A stretch of DNA of 64,000 nt, taken from assembly GCA_032622095.1 (NCBI GenBank), contig CP136068.1, positions 154,033,151-154,097,150 on the forward strand, in the 5' to 3' direction. The notes under the pieces are model-generated. The model had not been told where the DNA came from and searched no databases. It was given only the letters and a program-made list of their open reading frames with translations. Positions within the stretch are counted from its first letter, which is position 1. Each line of letters begins with the position of its first letter. The position numbers and the translations under genes were made by a program. Source of the stretch: Siphonodentalium dalli (lineage: Eukaryota; Mollusca; Scaphopoda; Gadilida; Siphonodentaliidae). This document shows, piece after piece, positions 35,976-47,599 of the stretch.

Positions 35976-36338
35976 GGTAACAGTTTCTGTCTCCCCCTTT
36001 CTTTCAGGTGGGTACCCAGCTTTTTAAAACTTTCAGTTGGGTACCCAGCTTTTATAACATTTACATTTGGGTACCCAGCTTTGCGAAAGCAGCTAGTCTG
36101 CAGCACTTACATATATGTTCTATGCCTACAATTCTTCTCCGCTTTTATTTTCAACCATCGTGACGAATATATATCATATAAACAATTATTCACATATTTA
36201 ACAGGTTCATTTCACAATCAACTGACGGCAATCACTAATTGAATCACGCTCTGTGTGAGATTTCATAAAGCTGGGTACCCAAACGTAAATTTTACAAAAG
36301 CTGGGTACCCAACTGAACGAAAGTGGGTGACAGTGACC
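35976..36338. mobile_element. MITE with repeated GGGTACCCAGCTTT motifs
   Basis: Imperfect terminal repeats (GGTAACAGT...CTTTCTTTCAGG and CGAAAGTGGGTGACAGTGACC) are followed inwards by the palindrome-based motif GGGTACCCAGCTTT, three times on the left at 25-35 bp steps and twice inverted on the right. Regularly spaced subterminal motifs look like transposase-binding sites. Non-coding. Confidence 0.75.
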
Positions 36339-36694
36339 ATTAGTTGTAAGACACCATACTACTAATGCAGTGCTATTTCAATACATATAATTATGCTATT
36401 TCAATAAAAAAATCTGCACACATGAGCACAAAATTGATCATATATGTATATACTCACATCTGAACCCTGTATATCAACATGCTGATGAGCTAAATAAATT
36501 GAATTGAATTGTTCAGAAAGGTTGGTTATCGAAGTGATCGATTTCTTGCGGAGACTCTTCAATAAAAGAATACTGTATATACATGTATAGTCCGTACATT
36601 TACAATACATTTCACTTATTTATTTTTTAATCGATCAATTAATCAGTTTATTTCTCATAACCTATACATAACACAGATATGGAGATAATAATAA

Positions 36695-37216
36695 TTAAAG
36701 ATACGGGCGGCGTTGTCGGTGGGTATGCTGTTAAAAAAATATTCAACTCCGCCATAAACAGAAATAATAGTAAAATATAGACAGACCTTGTTCTTATGCC
36801 AATCATAAATATGGCATAAACAGTATGTTGTTGTCAAACGTTTTCCTTTGTTATGTAAACAAAAGCAAAAAACGTTACGGAACATGGTTTTTGTTTAGAT
36901 CCGGATATCGTAAACATAAATAGCGTTATTTGTTATTGTTTTACTGATATGGAAATAATAAAGAGCGTTTATATCATTTGTTTGTGATTAGCCAATAGAA
37001 TTGCGCTGTGTTATGTAAACCGAAGCAAAACGTCTGTAACACGAACATGCTCTTGTTTACGTACACCATCGCGCACGTCTTGACGATAATATACTATTTA
37101 CGCGCTGATTATGTTTGGCATATGAGCAAAACTATATATATTTTAATATTCCTTCTGTTGATGGCGATTTGAACAATTATGAATATTTCTGCAACGAACA
37201 CCGCCCGTGCCTTTAA
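36695..37216 (+). mobile_element. TTAA MITE, family L, copy 3, just upstream of the gene
   Basis: TTAA occurs at 36695-36698 and 37213-37216 with ends AGATACGGGCGGCG and CGCCCGTGCCT. It is colinear with 27685-28213. It ends 97 bp before the start codon of the phospholipase gene, so it may hold promoter or 5' UTR sequence. Confidence 0.85.
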
Positions 37217-37312
37217 ATATATACATATACACATTATACACAGAGGTTATGTGCAATTTCTTTGACAATGAACCCTTTCAGCCCGTCTCTTCACTGATTG
37301 CAATCATCAAAC
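37217..37312 (+). promoter_or_regulatory. Gene-proximal upstream region / probable 5' UTR
   Basis: The 96 bp between the family L element and the start codon have a TA-rich left part and CTTTCAGCCCGTCTCTTCAC nearer the ATG. I see no definite TATA box or initiator. The transcription start could lie here, inside the MITE, or in an upstream non-coding exon. Confidence 0.3.
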
Positions 37313-37666
37313 ATGGGAAATCAAATACAAGTTGGCGCTAGTTACCTTCAATCGACGCCTGACCCGCTGGATGTATTGAATCGCAAACGATTCTTAGCCG
37401 TTGATTTAAAGTTAGAATCCGGCGACGTCGCCGATGGAGGTGAATTGATACATTTAGATGCACTTGTGGATGTCATGGTTGTTGGGAAGGTCTCGGCTGA
37501 CTCCGATGGACCCCGCGAACCAGATCATACCCCGGACAGTGCCAGATTTAGCTTCTCGAAAGAAAAATTACTGACCATTCGTCCAGAAGAGTTCCGGTTC
37601 CCTTACGAAAATCTTGTGTTCGAAGGAGGTGGAAATAAAGGATTAGCGTATATTGGCGCACTTAAG
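37313..37666 (+). CDS. Patatin-like phospholipase, exon 1
   Basis: First coding exon of a PNPLA-family lipid acyl hydrolase, which would cleave acyl chains from phospholipids or related lipids. It gives residues 1-118. The ATG at 37313 is chosen because it is the first ATG in the open frame; the five codons before it lead only to a TTG. Residues 1-95 are a family-specific, probably flexible leader. The patatin fold begins at about residue 97 with YENLVFEGGGNKGLAYIGAL, where GGGNKG (105-110) is the oxyanion-hole loop. The exon ends after a complete codon with donor GTAAAT. The full set of eight exons keeps one frame and both catalytic residues, so the gene looks intact. It runs out of the window to the right. 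Substrate and cell location cannot be read from the sequence. Confidence 0.9.
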
Positions 37667-37879
37667 GTAAATATAATTAAACAATTTGCGTGTGTTAGCA
37701 TTTCAGTTTCAGAATACATGACGCCGTTGGTTTTAATTTGGTTATATATAGGCTGACTAAACATATTGGATTTATTACCTTATTTGAATGAAATTTCATG
37801 TAGATGTAAATTAAAATTTTATATTTCGACCCGAAAAAAAAACAACAAAAAGAACTAACACGAACACGGAATTTCACAG

Positions 37880-38027
37880 GCTTTAGAAGACACGGGGATA
37901 CTGCCACAGATAAAGCGTGTAGCAGGCACCAGCGCTGGGGCAATCACCGCTGCTTTTTTGGCGATCGGGTACAGCGCGGATGAAATGCACGGATTTCTGA
38001 GTCAGGATCTCGTCGATAAATTCTTAG
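37880..38027 (+). CDS. Patatin-like phospholipase, exon 2 (nucleophile serine)
   Basis: Encodes residues 119-167 plus one base. It contains IKRVAGTSAGAITAAFLAIG, in which GTSAG is the GxSxG nucleophile elbow and Ser136 the catalytic serine. Acceptor is TTTCACAG and donor GTAAGT. Intron 1 is only 213 bp (GTAAAT...CACAG). Intron 2, after this exon, is about 11.5 kb and packed with repeats. Confidence 0.92.
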
Positions 38028-38136
38028 GTAAGTGAGTGGGACGAAAGTTATTTTGTGATTGGCACCGCATTCTACGCTACTAGAAATTTTATGTAATTCT
38101 ACAAACTTGTGACAATACAACTCCATTTGAACCGAT

Positions 38137-38227
38137 GGTAAATATTGTTAGGTGAATGCATATAAGACAATGCATTGACACATGGTTTTCGCAAAATTTT
38201 AGGAAGCTCCAGTCATTGCGAGTTAAT
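38137..38227. mobile_element. Fragment of a family F3 MITE
   Basis: GTTAGGTGAATGCATATAAG, ATGCATTGACAC and AGGAAGCTCCAGTCATT match the end part of the element at 46684-46902. Only the right third remains. It lies in intron 2. Confidence 0.55.
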
Positions 38228-38294
38228 ATATTTTGCCGGGTAAATTTGCCAGTGCGTGAACGCAGCCTTAGACTTTTCCAAATCGTTTTCTATT

Positions 38295-38360
38295 TTAATG
38301 ATAAATAATCCGATTCGATGGTCCCCGCGCATCGCCCAGTTACAACAACAACAACAACAA
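38295..38360 (-). mobile_element. End fragment of a family J MITE
   Basis: TTAA followed by TGATAAATAATCCGATTCGA and TGGTCCCC matches the terminal repeat of 30019-30371, then a CAA run. The rest of the element is absent. Confidence 0.5.
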
Positions 38361-38419
38361 AATAATTTCAACTAAAGCCGATTTAGTTATCCAAATTAGT
38401 TTATCTATATCTATATTTG

Positions 38420-40200
38420 CGAATGTCTGTCTGTCTGTCTGTGTTATATAGAAATTCACAGGGGACCACATAGATTCCACAAAAGGGGTCTAATAGGGGT
38501 AACTTTTTACGAGAAAGATAATTGCGATGATTTAAAATTTTCTAAAGTGACGCCGTTGTTGTCAGGGGCAGAAAATGGGAAGGGGCAGAACAAAAATTGT
38601 CGCCGATTGCCACTAAACTGATATATAATCATCCCCATAATATCAGGAATCTAATGGTGTGGTTTAAATATGTCAAAAGTCGCGCCGTTCGCGTCAGGGA
38701 TGCCCGGAAAGGGAGAGGGGCACCAAAATTGATCAAAACTAATTTTAGCGCCGAATTCCACCAACTTGATGCACATTCTTCTGAGATCTTCTCCATGATA
38801 CAAGGAATCTTATTGTGTGATTTAAAGACGCCAAATTGGTGTCGTTGGGATGAGAGATTTGGGGTTGGTGGGTGGGTACTATATCTGATAAGAAATGGTT
38901 TAGTCGCCGATTGCCACGAAACTTATACAAATTCATCCCCATGGTATGAGGTGTTTAATGACGTGGCTTAAAGCGGTCAAAAGTGGCGTCATTTGAGTCA
39001 GGGGTTCAATGAAAGGAAGAGGGGCACCAAAATTGATACACAATATCTTTAGCGCCAATTTCCACCAAATTTATACACATTCTTATCCATGATATGAGGA
39101 ATTTAATCGTGTGATTTTAAAGACGTCATATTGGTGCTGCTTTGGTGGGAGATGGGGTGGGGTGGGCACTAAATTTGATAAACATTTGTTTAGTCGGGGA
39201 TTAGCACCAAACTTACAAATAATAATCTCCATGAAATCAGGAGTCTAATTGTGTGGTTTAAAGATGTCAAAAGTGGGACAATTCGAGTCAGGGGTGCCTA
39301 GTGGGTGAGAGGGAGACACAAACATTGATAAACAATATGTTTAGCGCCGATCTTCTCCTTGATACGAATAATCTAATCGTATGGTTTAAATGCGCCAAAT
39401 TGGTGCCTTTTGGGTGACAGATATGCAAGGTGGCCCTAAATTTTATACGAATTTGTATACTCGCCAATTTTCAATTTTTTTTTATATATTCATCTCTATA
39501 ATGAGTCTACGTGTGTGGTTTAATGATGTCAAAAGTGGCGCCGCTTGAGTCCGAAATAGGGACGGGAGGGTCAATTACCATCAAACTCATACACGTTCTT
39601 CTCAAATGAAACAATGAATCAAATATTTGCGAATATCTGTCTGTGTTCTATATATATAACTTTAAGGGTACAATCGAGATGGCATCAAGGCGGTCTAACA
39701 TGGGTAACTTTTTACGAGTAAGATAATGGTGCGGGTTAAAATTTTCTAAAGTGACGTTGTTGGTGTCAGGGGAAGGGCTATTTTAGCACATATTTCGACC
39801 AAATTTATATATTATTCTTCTCCGTGATACGATGAATATAAACGTGTGATTTAAAGACGCGAAATTGGTGCCGTTTGGGTGAGAGATTGGGGGGGGGGGG
39901 GTAATAACTCTGATAAGAATTTGTTTAGTTGTTTTGTTTAAATATGACAAAAGTGGCGCGGTTCAAGTCATGCATGAGGGGAGTTGCAACAAAGTTGATA
40001 CAAATATATTTAGCACTGATTCCACCAAATTCATGCACGTTCTTCTCTAATTATATGATGAATTAAATCACATTTGGGGTCGTTTGGGTCATTGGATGGC
40101 GAGAGGAGATTCACTATAGCATTTATAAGATGGTTCAATTCGCCGATATCCAACAAAGTTATATATAGTCATCTCCCAGGACATCTCCATGTCGTTCTAA
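38420..40200 (+). repeat. Diverged tandem repeats in intron 2
   Basis: Units of about 300 bp, each two related halves, carry GTCAAAAGTGGCGCC, GAGAGGGGCACCAAAATTGAT, TTAGCGCCGA.TTCCACCAA and GTGTGATTTAAAGACG. A GTCT run (38424-38442) and a G-run (39890-39901) occur. Frames of 124 codons and less are unit translations. Confidence 0.75.
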
Positions 40201-40230
40201 TATACAGATACATAGAATAAAGCATTAAAT

Positions 40231-40570
40231 AGAGGATCTCACATGAGTTTCTATTTTATACGGAATTTATCAACCGAGTTCACTAAATTCGATTTGAGCC
40301 GAGGTTTACCGAGGCTCAAATAGAATTTAGTGGACGAGGTTGATAAATTACGTATAAAATAGAACGAGTTTGAGATACCTTTTATCACATGATCAAATAA
40401 ACCCGAAGCAACGCGCAATATTCATCGAAAACAACAATCATAAACTACAGCGATCGCAAGTTATTTGAAGAACGCCGTGACGTCATCGCACGCGCTGATA
40501 TTAAACGTGTCTATTACCGATAATTATGAAACTGCTTTTATGGCCAAATTATGTGATAAAAGTATATTTA
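40231..40570. repeat. Foldback hairpin, family H (copy 2)
   Basis: Arms 40231-40300 and 40312-40380 pair through TCTATTTTATACG, GTTCACTAAATTCGATTTGA and GAGCC around a small loop. It is followed by TTATCACATGATCA and, near 40550, AAATTATGTGATAAAAG, which may mark the other end of the element. The inner arm sequence matches the hairpin at 19148-19292. Confidence 0.72.
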
Positions 40571-41439
40571 TATCAATCTGTTTAAGAGATACATATATTC
40601 ATTCAAACTGAGGGACCTTGAGTCGTCAGAGGATTGCATATTAGAATGGCTCATGTATATATTATAACACGATTGAGTCTGTCCCATTCAATATAGTTTC
40701 CACACAAAAAAGTTACAATTACCAAGAGATGTGTAAATGTAGAGCATGCCTGTTCAAAAATAGTGGTCACAGTGTGCAGTCAAATATGGTTACTTCTGAG
40801 ATAAAGGAAAACGCAGTCCGTAGCACATGACTTTTCAGGATCATCCAATATTGACATCTGACAAGGGTATATCAGCCCGATACAGAGGATTTCTTTCATT
40901 TTTTAGAACAGACTCATCGCCTAACATACACAACTCAAAATCTCGCTGTGTCGGGCACATGTAGCTGCTATACTTATAACATCAATTCTTTTAAACTGAA
41001 AATGATTAGCCAGTATATACACAGGAGCTTGGAATTTGGTCAAAACCCCTCTTTTATTGGCGGAACCACCACCGGGACCATAGGTCACGGAAGGAACGAA
41101 ACAAACAATTGTTGCCACCCATTTTGAACTCAACTGTATTCCTACAAAAATTATATTTTCACTAAAACTGTTGGTACCTCTTACACCTTAGATGCCAATC
41201 TACAACATTCCATAGGTATATTTTTCCAGTTCTTCGAAAACCTCACTTTATTTCGGTAATGTATTGTAAATTCACGAACGAACACAAATTTGCAACATCT
41301 CCATCACCTGTTTTATAATCGAAGTAGCGGAACTAGTACCGAAATATGCGGAAACTTTAAAACTATGATCCGAAGACGAATAGCATTAAAGTACCGTTTA
41401 TAATTTCGAACATAGCTGCTGATTACATGTTTATTACAT

Positions 41440-42270
41440 GACCGTACCGATGCACTGATCATCATGAACTTTTTGATGGATGATGACATTGGCGTCTAGA
41501 TGGGAACGAATCATTTTGGGCTCATTTGCATAAAAACATGGCCACTGGCAGCCATCTTGGATTTCAAAATTGCATCATTTAGCATGGGCTAGAAGAAGCA
41601 GTGTTTATCTGATCATCATTAAATTTGTCATGGAGGTTTACATTGATTGACATGTAGATGGGAACGAGTCATTTTGGTGTGAATCCCCCAAGAAACATGG
41701 CCGCCATCGGCCATCTTCGATTTCAGTGATAATACTAGATAAATCTGAATCAATGACACAGCCTAGAGCCTGTGTCGATTAACCTATCACGAAATTTTTC
41801 ATCGATCATGACATTGATATATAGACGACACCGAGTCATTTTGGGCTTATTTGCATGAAAAACATGGCCGCCAACAGCCATCTTGGATTTCAAAATTGCA
41901 TCATTTAGCACTACACGGGCAAGAGGTCGCAGTGTTGGTCCGATCATAATAAAATTTGTCACGGAGGTTGACATTGACATGTAGATGGGAACGAGTCATT
42001 TTGGTGTGAATTCTCAAAGAAACATGGCCGCCGTCGGATTTCAGCGACAACTCTGCATATATAATTAAATCAATAACACTGCCTAGAGCCTAGGCCTATG
42101 TCGATGCACCGATCATCGTGAAGTTGTTCATGGGTCATGACATTGGTATCAAAATGAGAACGAATCATTGCTAGAGACTGTAACATTGGTGCGATCGTCG
42201 TGAAATTAGTCATAGAAACATGGCCGCCGTCGGATTTCAGCCACTCGTTTCATCGACCATGAAAGTTACG
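41440..42270 (+). repeat. 161-bp family units, diverged, in intron 2
   Basis: About five units carry GATGGGAACGARTCATTTTG, ACATGGCCGCC and AAATTTGTCA, more diverged than in the array at 5920-7560. Confidence 0.75.
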
Positions 42271-42272
42271 CC

Positions 42273-42728
42273 GATGGGGTCATTGTCACAAGGCTCCGGT
42301 CACATTCGTAGCCAGTGTAGCCAGCTTATTTCACCGGCGATCACATTCGTAGTCAGCTTTTCTAATTCGTGGTTTATATTGCCCGAAATATGACGTCATC
42401 ACGTTCGTGACTAAAATGTCGACGTCATGCTCCAAAACTGACTTCGTTTATCAACTTATATTGGAATATAATTCGAGCATTCCAACGACATTGATCCGAA
42501 ACATCAGGTTATTAGATGAACTAATATCAAAACTAAATTCAAGTTGTTGTTCATCCATCAACTCAGAAAAATTAGATTAACCTGATCGTGTTCATTGAGG
42601 CTCGCCTGAATATGAAAAGCTGGCTACAAATGTGATCGCCATAGAAAAGCTGGCTACAGTTGTGATCGATTAAAAAACCTGGCTACGAATGTGATCGGAT
42701 CGCGGAGCCTTGTGACAATGACCCCATC
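42273..42728. mobile_element. MITE with iterated subterminal motif
   Basis: Terminal repeats of 26 bp begin GATGGGGTCATTGTCACAAG and are identical by eye. Next to them CTGGCTACRAATGTGATCG occurs three times in direct tandem on the right and twice inverted on the left. Such iterons suggest transposase-binding sites. No coding. It sits inside the 161-bp repeat units. Confidence 0.78.
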
Positions 42729-42863
42729 AGCGAAAGTTACATTAAGTAATGTTTTTAATATTTTTTGGGCATTTTTGATTTTGAGAAAAACAATGCCGAT
42801 GGTGGCTAGCTGTCTTGAATTTAAAAATCGAATTTCCAATTCATGAGCTTTGGCTATATAATC

Positions 42864-43412
42864 ATATGCATAAAGCCATTCTTTGAGAGTTTTGGTGCTG
42901 ATTCGTTACGACACACGAGTCACGAGTGACGTATACTATTTATAGATCCTGGTACCGGTACAATTGACAATACTTATAGTTGCTTATTAAATAAAATTTA
43001 TGTTAGCGAGTTTATCACTAACTCAAATTTATAAACTAGTTATTCGGTAAACCAGTTTGCATTACAACTTGCAAACGCACAAATAAAACGTATACCGTAA
43101 AGAATACGCAGGATAATTTTGTGCTCTTACATTAAAGAATCTTATTACATTTTGTTACTGTATTTGGCATATTAATGGCGAGTTTTTGTACCCTACATTG
43201 ACAATTTTGAATTTCGCGAAACTAAACACTCGTTCTATATAAGCATGGCCAATATCGTTACCTAACTCAAGAAAAATGTCTTCTCTCATCAACTAAGACA
43301 TACATTTGTTCGTCAGAACTAGTAAAAACAGCATTTTATGTGGAAATAATTAAGATATTCTGGCAACGAATCTGCACCAAAACGCACAAAGGAATCGCTT
43401 CACGCATAGGCA
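42864..43412. mobile_element. Probable MITE, imperfect 45-bp ends
   Basis: CATATGCATAAAGCCATTC...GTTTTGGTGCTGATTCGTT on the left pairs imperfectly with AACGAATCTGCACCAAAAC...GCATAGGCATATAT on the right. Non-coding interior with TTTATCACTAAC words. Confidence 0.55.
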
Positions 43413-43924
43413 TATATACCAGGCCTCCCCGTGAGTCTATATATCTTCTTTTTCTTCTACTTCGTGATATTCGACCAGAGAGTTTTGGTCCCCTTATGAC
43501 CAATCATTGCAACCAGTAGCATTACACAGTCAAGTAGTACACAGGCCAACCGGTACACAACGAACATAAAACAAGAAGTAAAAAACAATACCACGTGGTC
43601 GTGCAATAAATATAAATAAATTATATGTAAAATATTTGTACTAATTACCATTCAGTCAAATGAAGAATATCTTCTTGGGTAGTCGTCATTTTCATGAGAT
43701 GATAACAGCAGACACAGAAAAATACAGAAATTTTCAGGAAAGTGCACAAAACATCAGGATTAGATCTTCAAAAACGCGCATAGTATGACGCAAACATAAA
43801 CTTATTTAAGTTTTCTGGCCCCTATGTTCGAAAACCGCACGCACTTTCAAATATTTTTGAATTTCGCGGGCTTTAAATTTAGGTTTCGATTTTATTTCGT
43901 TCCGACTTTGTTATTCCGGAAAAA

Positions 43925-44119
43925 ATGTTTTGTGCCGTTTGTCATTCCGATTCTAAAACAGGTGATGGAGATGTTGCAAATTTGTGTTCGTTGGTGAATT
44001 TACAATACATTACCGAAATAAAGTTAGGTTTTCGAAGAACTGGGCAAATATACCTGTGGAATGTTTTAGATTGGCATCTAAGGTGTAAGAGGTACCAACG
44101 GTTTTTAGTGAAAATATAA
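43925..44119 (+). other. Small open frame with a Cys-rich start in the inverted arm
   Basis: 64 codons starting MFCAVCHSDSKTGDGDVANL, with CAVC and a later WHLRCKRYQ. The second copy, on the minus strand of 41160-41345, is alike but has a stop in place of a Leu codon. It could be the zinc-binding first exon of a transposon-borne gene. I cannot name a family. Confidence 0.3.
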
Positions 44120-44245
44120 TTTTTGTAGGAATACAGTTGAGTTCAAAATGGGTGGCAATAATTTTTTTTTTCGCTTCTGTGGTGGTTCCGCCAATAAATG
44201 AGGGGTTTTGACCAAATTCCAAGCTCCTGTGGTATATAGCACCAG

Positions 44246-45144
44246 CACAGAGGAGCACCTGGAAATATCTTTAAAACATCTGTATCTTTCATGAAGATAT
44301 GATAAACTAGATTGATTATTGATTGATTGATACATCTCTATGTAAAACACAATTGTCGTCTTTTATTTTTTCGAACTAATGTGTTTATGATGTTCATGTT
44401 TCATGCTATAACGTCTGAAGTATACGCAGTTGCAAATAAAAAAAATACCTCTTTATTGGTGGGACGGATTAAACGCGATAAACAAAATGATAATCGCTCG
44501 GATCTGACAAGGTGAGCCATATTCCATGTGTAAGAATCATGTTTTGTGATGGCATTTGGATATACAATTTATGAGAATACGTGTAACACTTTGAGAGCAA
44601 GAGTATTCTATATTCCCACCAAATATCCACAGAGGGTTTCACATCACTTTAACATGGGCAACGCCGGGTAACCCTGCTAGTTACCAATAAATACTCACAA
44701 CAATACCAATCACAATGTCATATTTGCCGAAAAAGTCCTATAATAACGGGTTTTCTTTGCAGTTTTGTCGATAAAGGAGTGTGTTTACAACTTCCATTTA
44801 TGGTGATTCTTAAATCAAACTGGAATTCCCTAACACGTGTTATCACAAATATAAACACATAGTATTTCCACGTGTAACCAGCATGATGCCATATAACATG
44901 TCTATTTGTATGAATAAAACATGAATACCCATTCGTAAATAAGTATATGTATGTATCCACACGTCATTTAGCACAACATACCACATTCTTGTTGTTGGTG
45001 ATAATCTTCGTCTTCTTATATTCCAAAATTAATTTGCGATCGCCAGTGATGCACTGATCACACAGGGAACAGTGACCTTGCGTGACCTTTCGTAACGGCG
45101 TCCGCGCATGGCTGTACTTTTCTGGAAGAAGTGAGCGAAATTTT
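44246..45144. other. Intron 2 sequence, no feature recognised
   Basis: Frames up to 81 codons on the minus strand lack any domain. GTTTCACATCACTTTAACAT at 44638 recurs at the end of the repeats at 56780-57151 and 58328-58700. Confidence 0.35.
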
Positions 45145-45317
45145 TGCCAGGCCGCCAAATAATCTAGGTGGTGAAAAATAATATATTTCAAAAACCGAAA
45201 TCTGATTACTCGGAGCAAAATTTGATGGGTGGTTTCTCGACCCATTTCAAATATTTGTTTACCCCCCCCCCAAGAAATAGTAATTTAGGGGCGTTGAATC
45301 GGATTACGTATCGTTAA
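45145..45317 (-). mobile_element. TTAA MITE, family J, copy 4 (truncated)
   Basis: TTGCCAGGCCGCCAAATAAT, GATGGGTGGTTTCTCGA and GGATTACGTATCG followed by TTAA at 45314-45317 match the family J end. The other end is missing. Confidence 0.65.
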
Positions 45318-45337
45318 TGATAGTTTCAAATAGTAAG

Positions 45338-46582
45338 GCCAAAGAAAAAAGATACTATGTTTCCGTACATCGACCGACCCTAAAAATAACCCGCCGACCC
45401 TAATCTTTTTATTTATATTTTGAGAAAAAGTCATTTTTTTTTTTTACTGTTTTTACCGCTAATGCTCATAAATATTGATAATCATTAATGTGCAAAACAC
45501 ATGGTTTCTAACATAAGCCTGTGATAAGTGACATGAAGTGACAGTTGTCTCAAAAGCCACAAGTGTGTGATGGGTTGTGGATTGATAGGCATGAATCTTG
45601 CATTTTTAATTTCAAGAGAGTGGATCTCATGCCTGCTTTACCTGTATGCCTTGTTTGGGACGTATGGAACATATTCATGAGTTCCAAATAAACATGCATG
45701 CCCATTTATTATTTTCTTGGGAAATCCCCCCTTGCACAGTGCTTATTTGAGTCTGCAAGTTTATTAATTTTGAGGGTATGAAAATTGAGATTTCTATATT
45801 ATTCTGATACCAAATTGTTGAGCTTATAATTTTAGGCATGTACATATTCAAGTATATGGCATACATGTGAACATTTAAATATCGAATAAAACTCTACATG
45901 ACACATACTGTGTTGATTCCTATGCTTGACCTACATGTACTATAAATTTTTTAACTATAGTTGATGTTTTGGTCACAGTTTCCCCTGTGCTATTATTTGG
46001 GTCTGCACTGTTATTAACTTTCAATGGAATTTTTCCTGTGTACTATTATTTGGGCGTGCACTTTTATTTGGAGCCTGAGAGTACCGGTAGGAACACTATA
46101 AACAGACATGGTGTGTGTGTCTGTATATATACATGTATATAGGTTATGACCACATATGTTAGGGGTACAGCTACTGTTTCCAGAAACCAGGCATGGTAGG
46201 TTGGGTGCACTGGCTACCTCTAGACAATGGGATGCAGTGGTCACAATACAAGTATGGTATAATGGCGGTATTATGGGTAAAATTCTTAGTGACATCAATC
46301 TCATACCAAGTTTATAGCCAAATAATAAATAACATACTTAAGCATGAAGTAAGTTTGATCTTTCATCAATCTTAATGTATATTTCCTAGTGCTGTGTTTA
46401 TCAAGTAATACTTTCCCCACAACACAAGTTGGCATTTTATGTCATTTTCGGTCGAGGTAATTCAATATTTCTGCAGCTGGATAAAAAATATCAAAATAAA
46501 AAAAATAAAAAAAAATTCCCTACCTACCTACCCTAATTTTTTCACTCCGTTATCGGAAACATACTATCTTTTTTCTTTGGCC
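45338..46582. mobile_element. 1.25-kb TIR element, GGCCAAAG ends
   Basis: Terminal repeats of 29 bp (45338-45366 and 46554-46582, GGCCAAAGAAAAAAGATAST...) differ at one position. Inward of each lie related blocks with CGACCCTAAT and CTACCCTAAT. The interior has repeated TTATTTGGG.CTGCACT words and a short GT run, with no transposase-like frame. Confidence 0.72.
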
Positions 46583-46683
46583 TGACACTTATATTGTTAT
46601 ACGACAATCTTGTTGTCCGCAAAGGCAACATTTCTTTTGAACGCCGCGTTCGAGCAACATGGAGCATCTATATATAATCACCA

Positions 46684-46902
46684 TTAACCATTTCATGGCG
46701 GGAGCTGCGCTGGTGCAGCATTAAATATCATGTGCCAGTGCATTCTCTTATATATAAGAGAATGCACTGGCTAACAAGATAAAGGTGAATATTGTTAGGC
46801 CAATACATTCTCTTATATGTGCGTGGCTCCCTATGCATGGGAGACTCGCATATGTTAAGAGAATGCATTGGTACAAACAATCCAGGAAGCTCCAGTCATT
46901 AA
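46684..46902 (-). mobile_element. TTAA MITE, family F3, copy 2 (reverse, compact)
   Basis: TTAA occurs at 46684-46687 and 46899-46902. Ends resemble those at 23799-24053 reversed (GGTGCAGCATTAA, AGGAAGCTCCAGTCAT). Hairpin cassettes are at 46735-46770, reduced to CATTCTCTTATATATAAGAG, and at 46797-46872. Confidence 0.7.
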
Positions 46903-47001
46903 TAGAAGAAACATGTCTTATATTGCGCCATTACTTAGGTATAGATGCGTCATTGGAAACCAACACAGGATGACAATATCGGACAATAATGAAGCAATAC
47001 C

Positions 47002-47165
47002 ATGATTTTCAAGGGCGTTATGGTTCAGTAACGGCCCGACAGGAATGATTAACAGCCCGGGGGTCTATTAGTGGCCCGAGACGAAGTCGAGGGCCGCTAA
47101 TAGCCCGAGGGCTGTTAATCATTCCGGGAGGGCCGGTACTGAATCATAACGCCCTTGAAAATCAT
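47002..47165. repeat. 164-bp near-perfect palindrome
   Basis: The arms read ATGATTTTCAAGGGCGTTAT...AACAGCCC...AGTGGCCCGA and pair with their inverse ending at 47165, with a tiny loop near GACGAAGTC. It is GC-rich in an AT-rich intron. Right after it, GGGCCGTTAATGACTTCAT is repeated twice (47185-47243). Confidence 0.85.
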
Positions 47166-47599
47166 GTTATTACTATTATTATCACAGGGCCGTTAATGAC
47201 TTCATAACATTTCACTGGGCCGTTAATGACTTCATGACATTGTTTATTTCAATTAAAGTCCAATATATAGGCCTTTTTGTGGGGTGGGGAAGAGGGGGGT
47301 AATAATAAAAACTGTTTTTCTTCAATTCAATAAATCTTTCAACTTTGATTTTCAAATCACAACAGAATAATAAGATTGTCACTTCAACGTTCATTTAACA
47401 TGTCTTTATTTCGATAAATACTGGATTGTGCAGTTATTGAATGTACCACCGGTTATCATGGTTGGTTCCTAATCACGTGACATTTGATTGCATCGAATAT
47501 AGGTGATAAATCAACCAAGTATTGAGGACGAGTTGCGAAAATTGAGACATTGGCATATCAAAATAACTATATATACTAACCTTTGTGGTAATAATCCTT

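Larger units (their letters stand above)
41015..44245. repeat. Inverted pair of about 330-bp arms, 2.6 kb apart
   Basis: Arm 41015-41345 is the inverse of arm 43915-44245, with high identity. Landmarks are CAGGAGCTTGGAATTTGGTC, CCACCCATTTTGAACTCAAC and CATCTCCATCACCTGTTTTA with their inverses. The right arm carries the open frame 43925-44119, while the left copy has a stop. Inside lie 161-bp repeat units, two MITEs and unassigned sequence. It may be one element of 3.2 kb or an inverted duplication. Confidence 0.7.

Noticed and set aside
37298-37312. Upstream TTG as start of the phospholipase
   Set aside because: A TTG start is not expected in an animal gene; the ATG at 37313 is in frame five codons later.
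37313-37330. N-myristoylation site at the MGNQ start
   Set aside because: The residues after Gly2 do not meet the usual consensus (Gln where a small residue is preferred).
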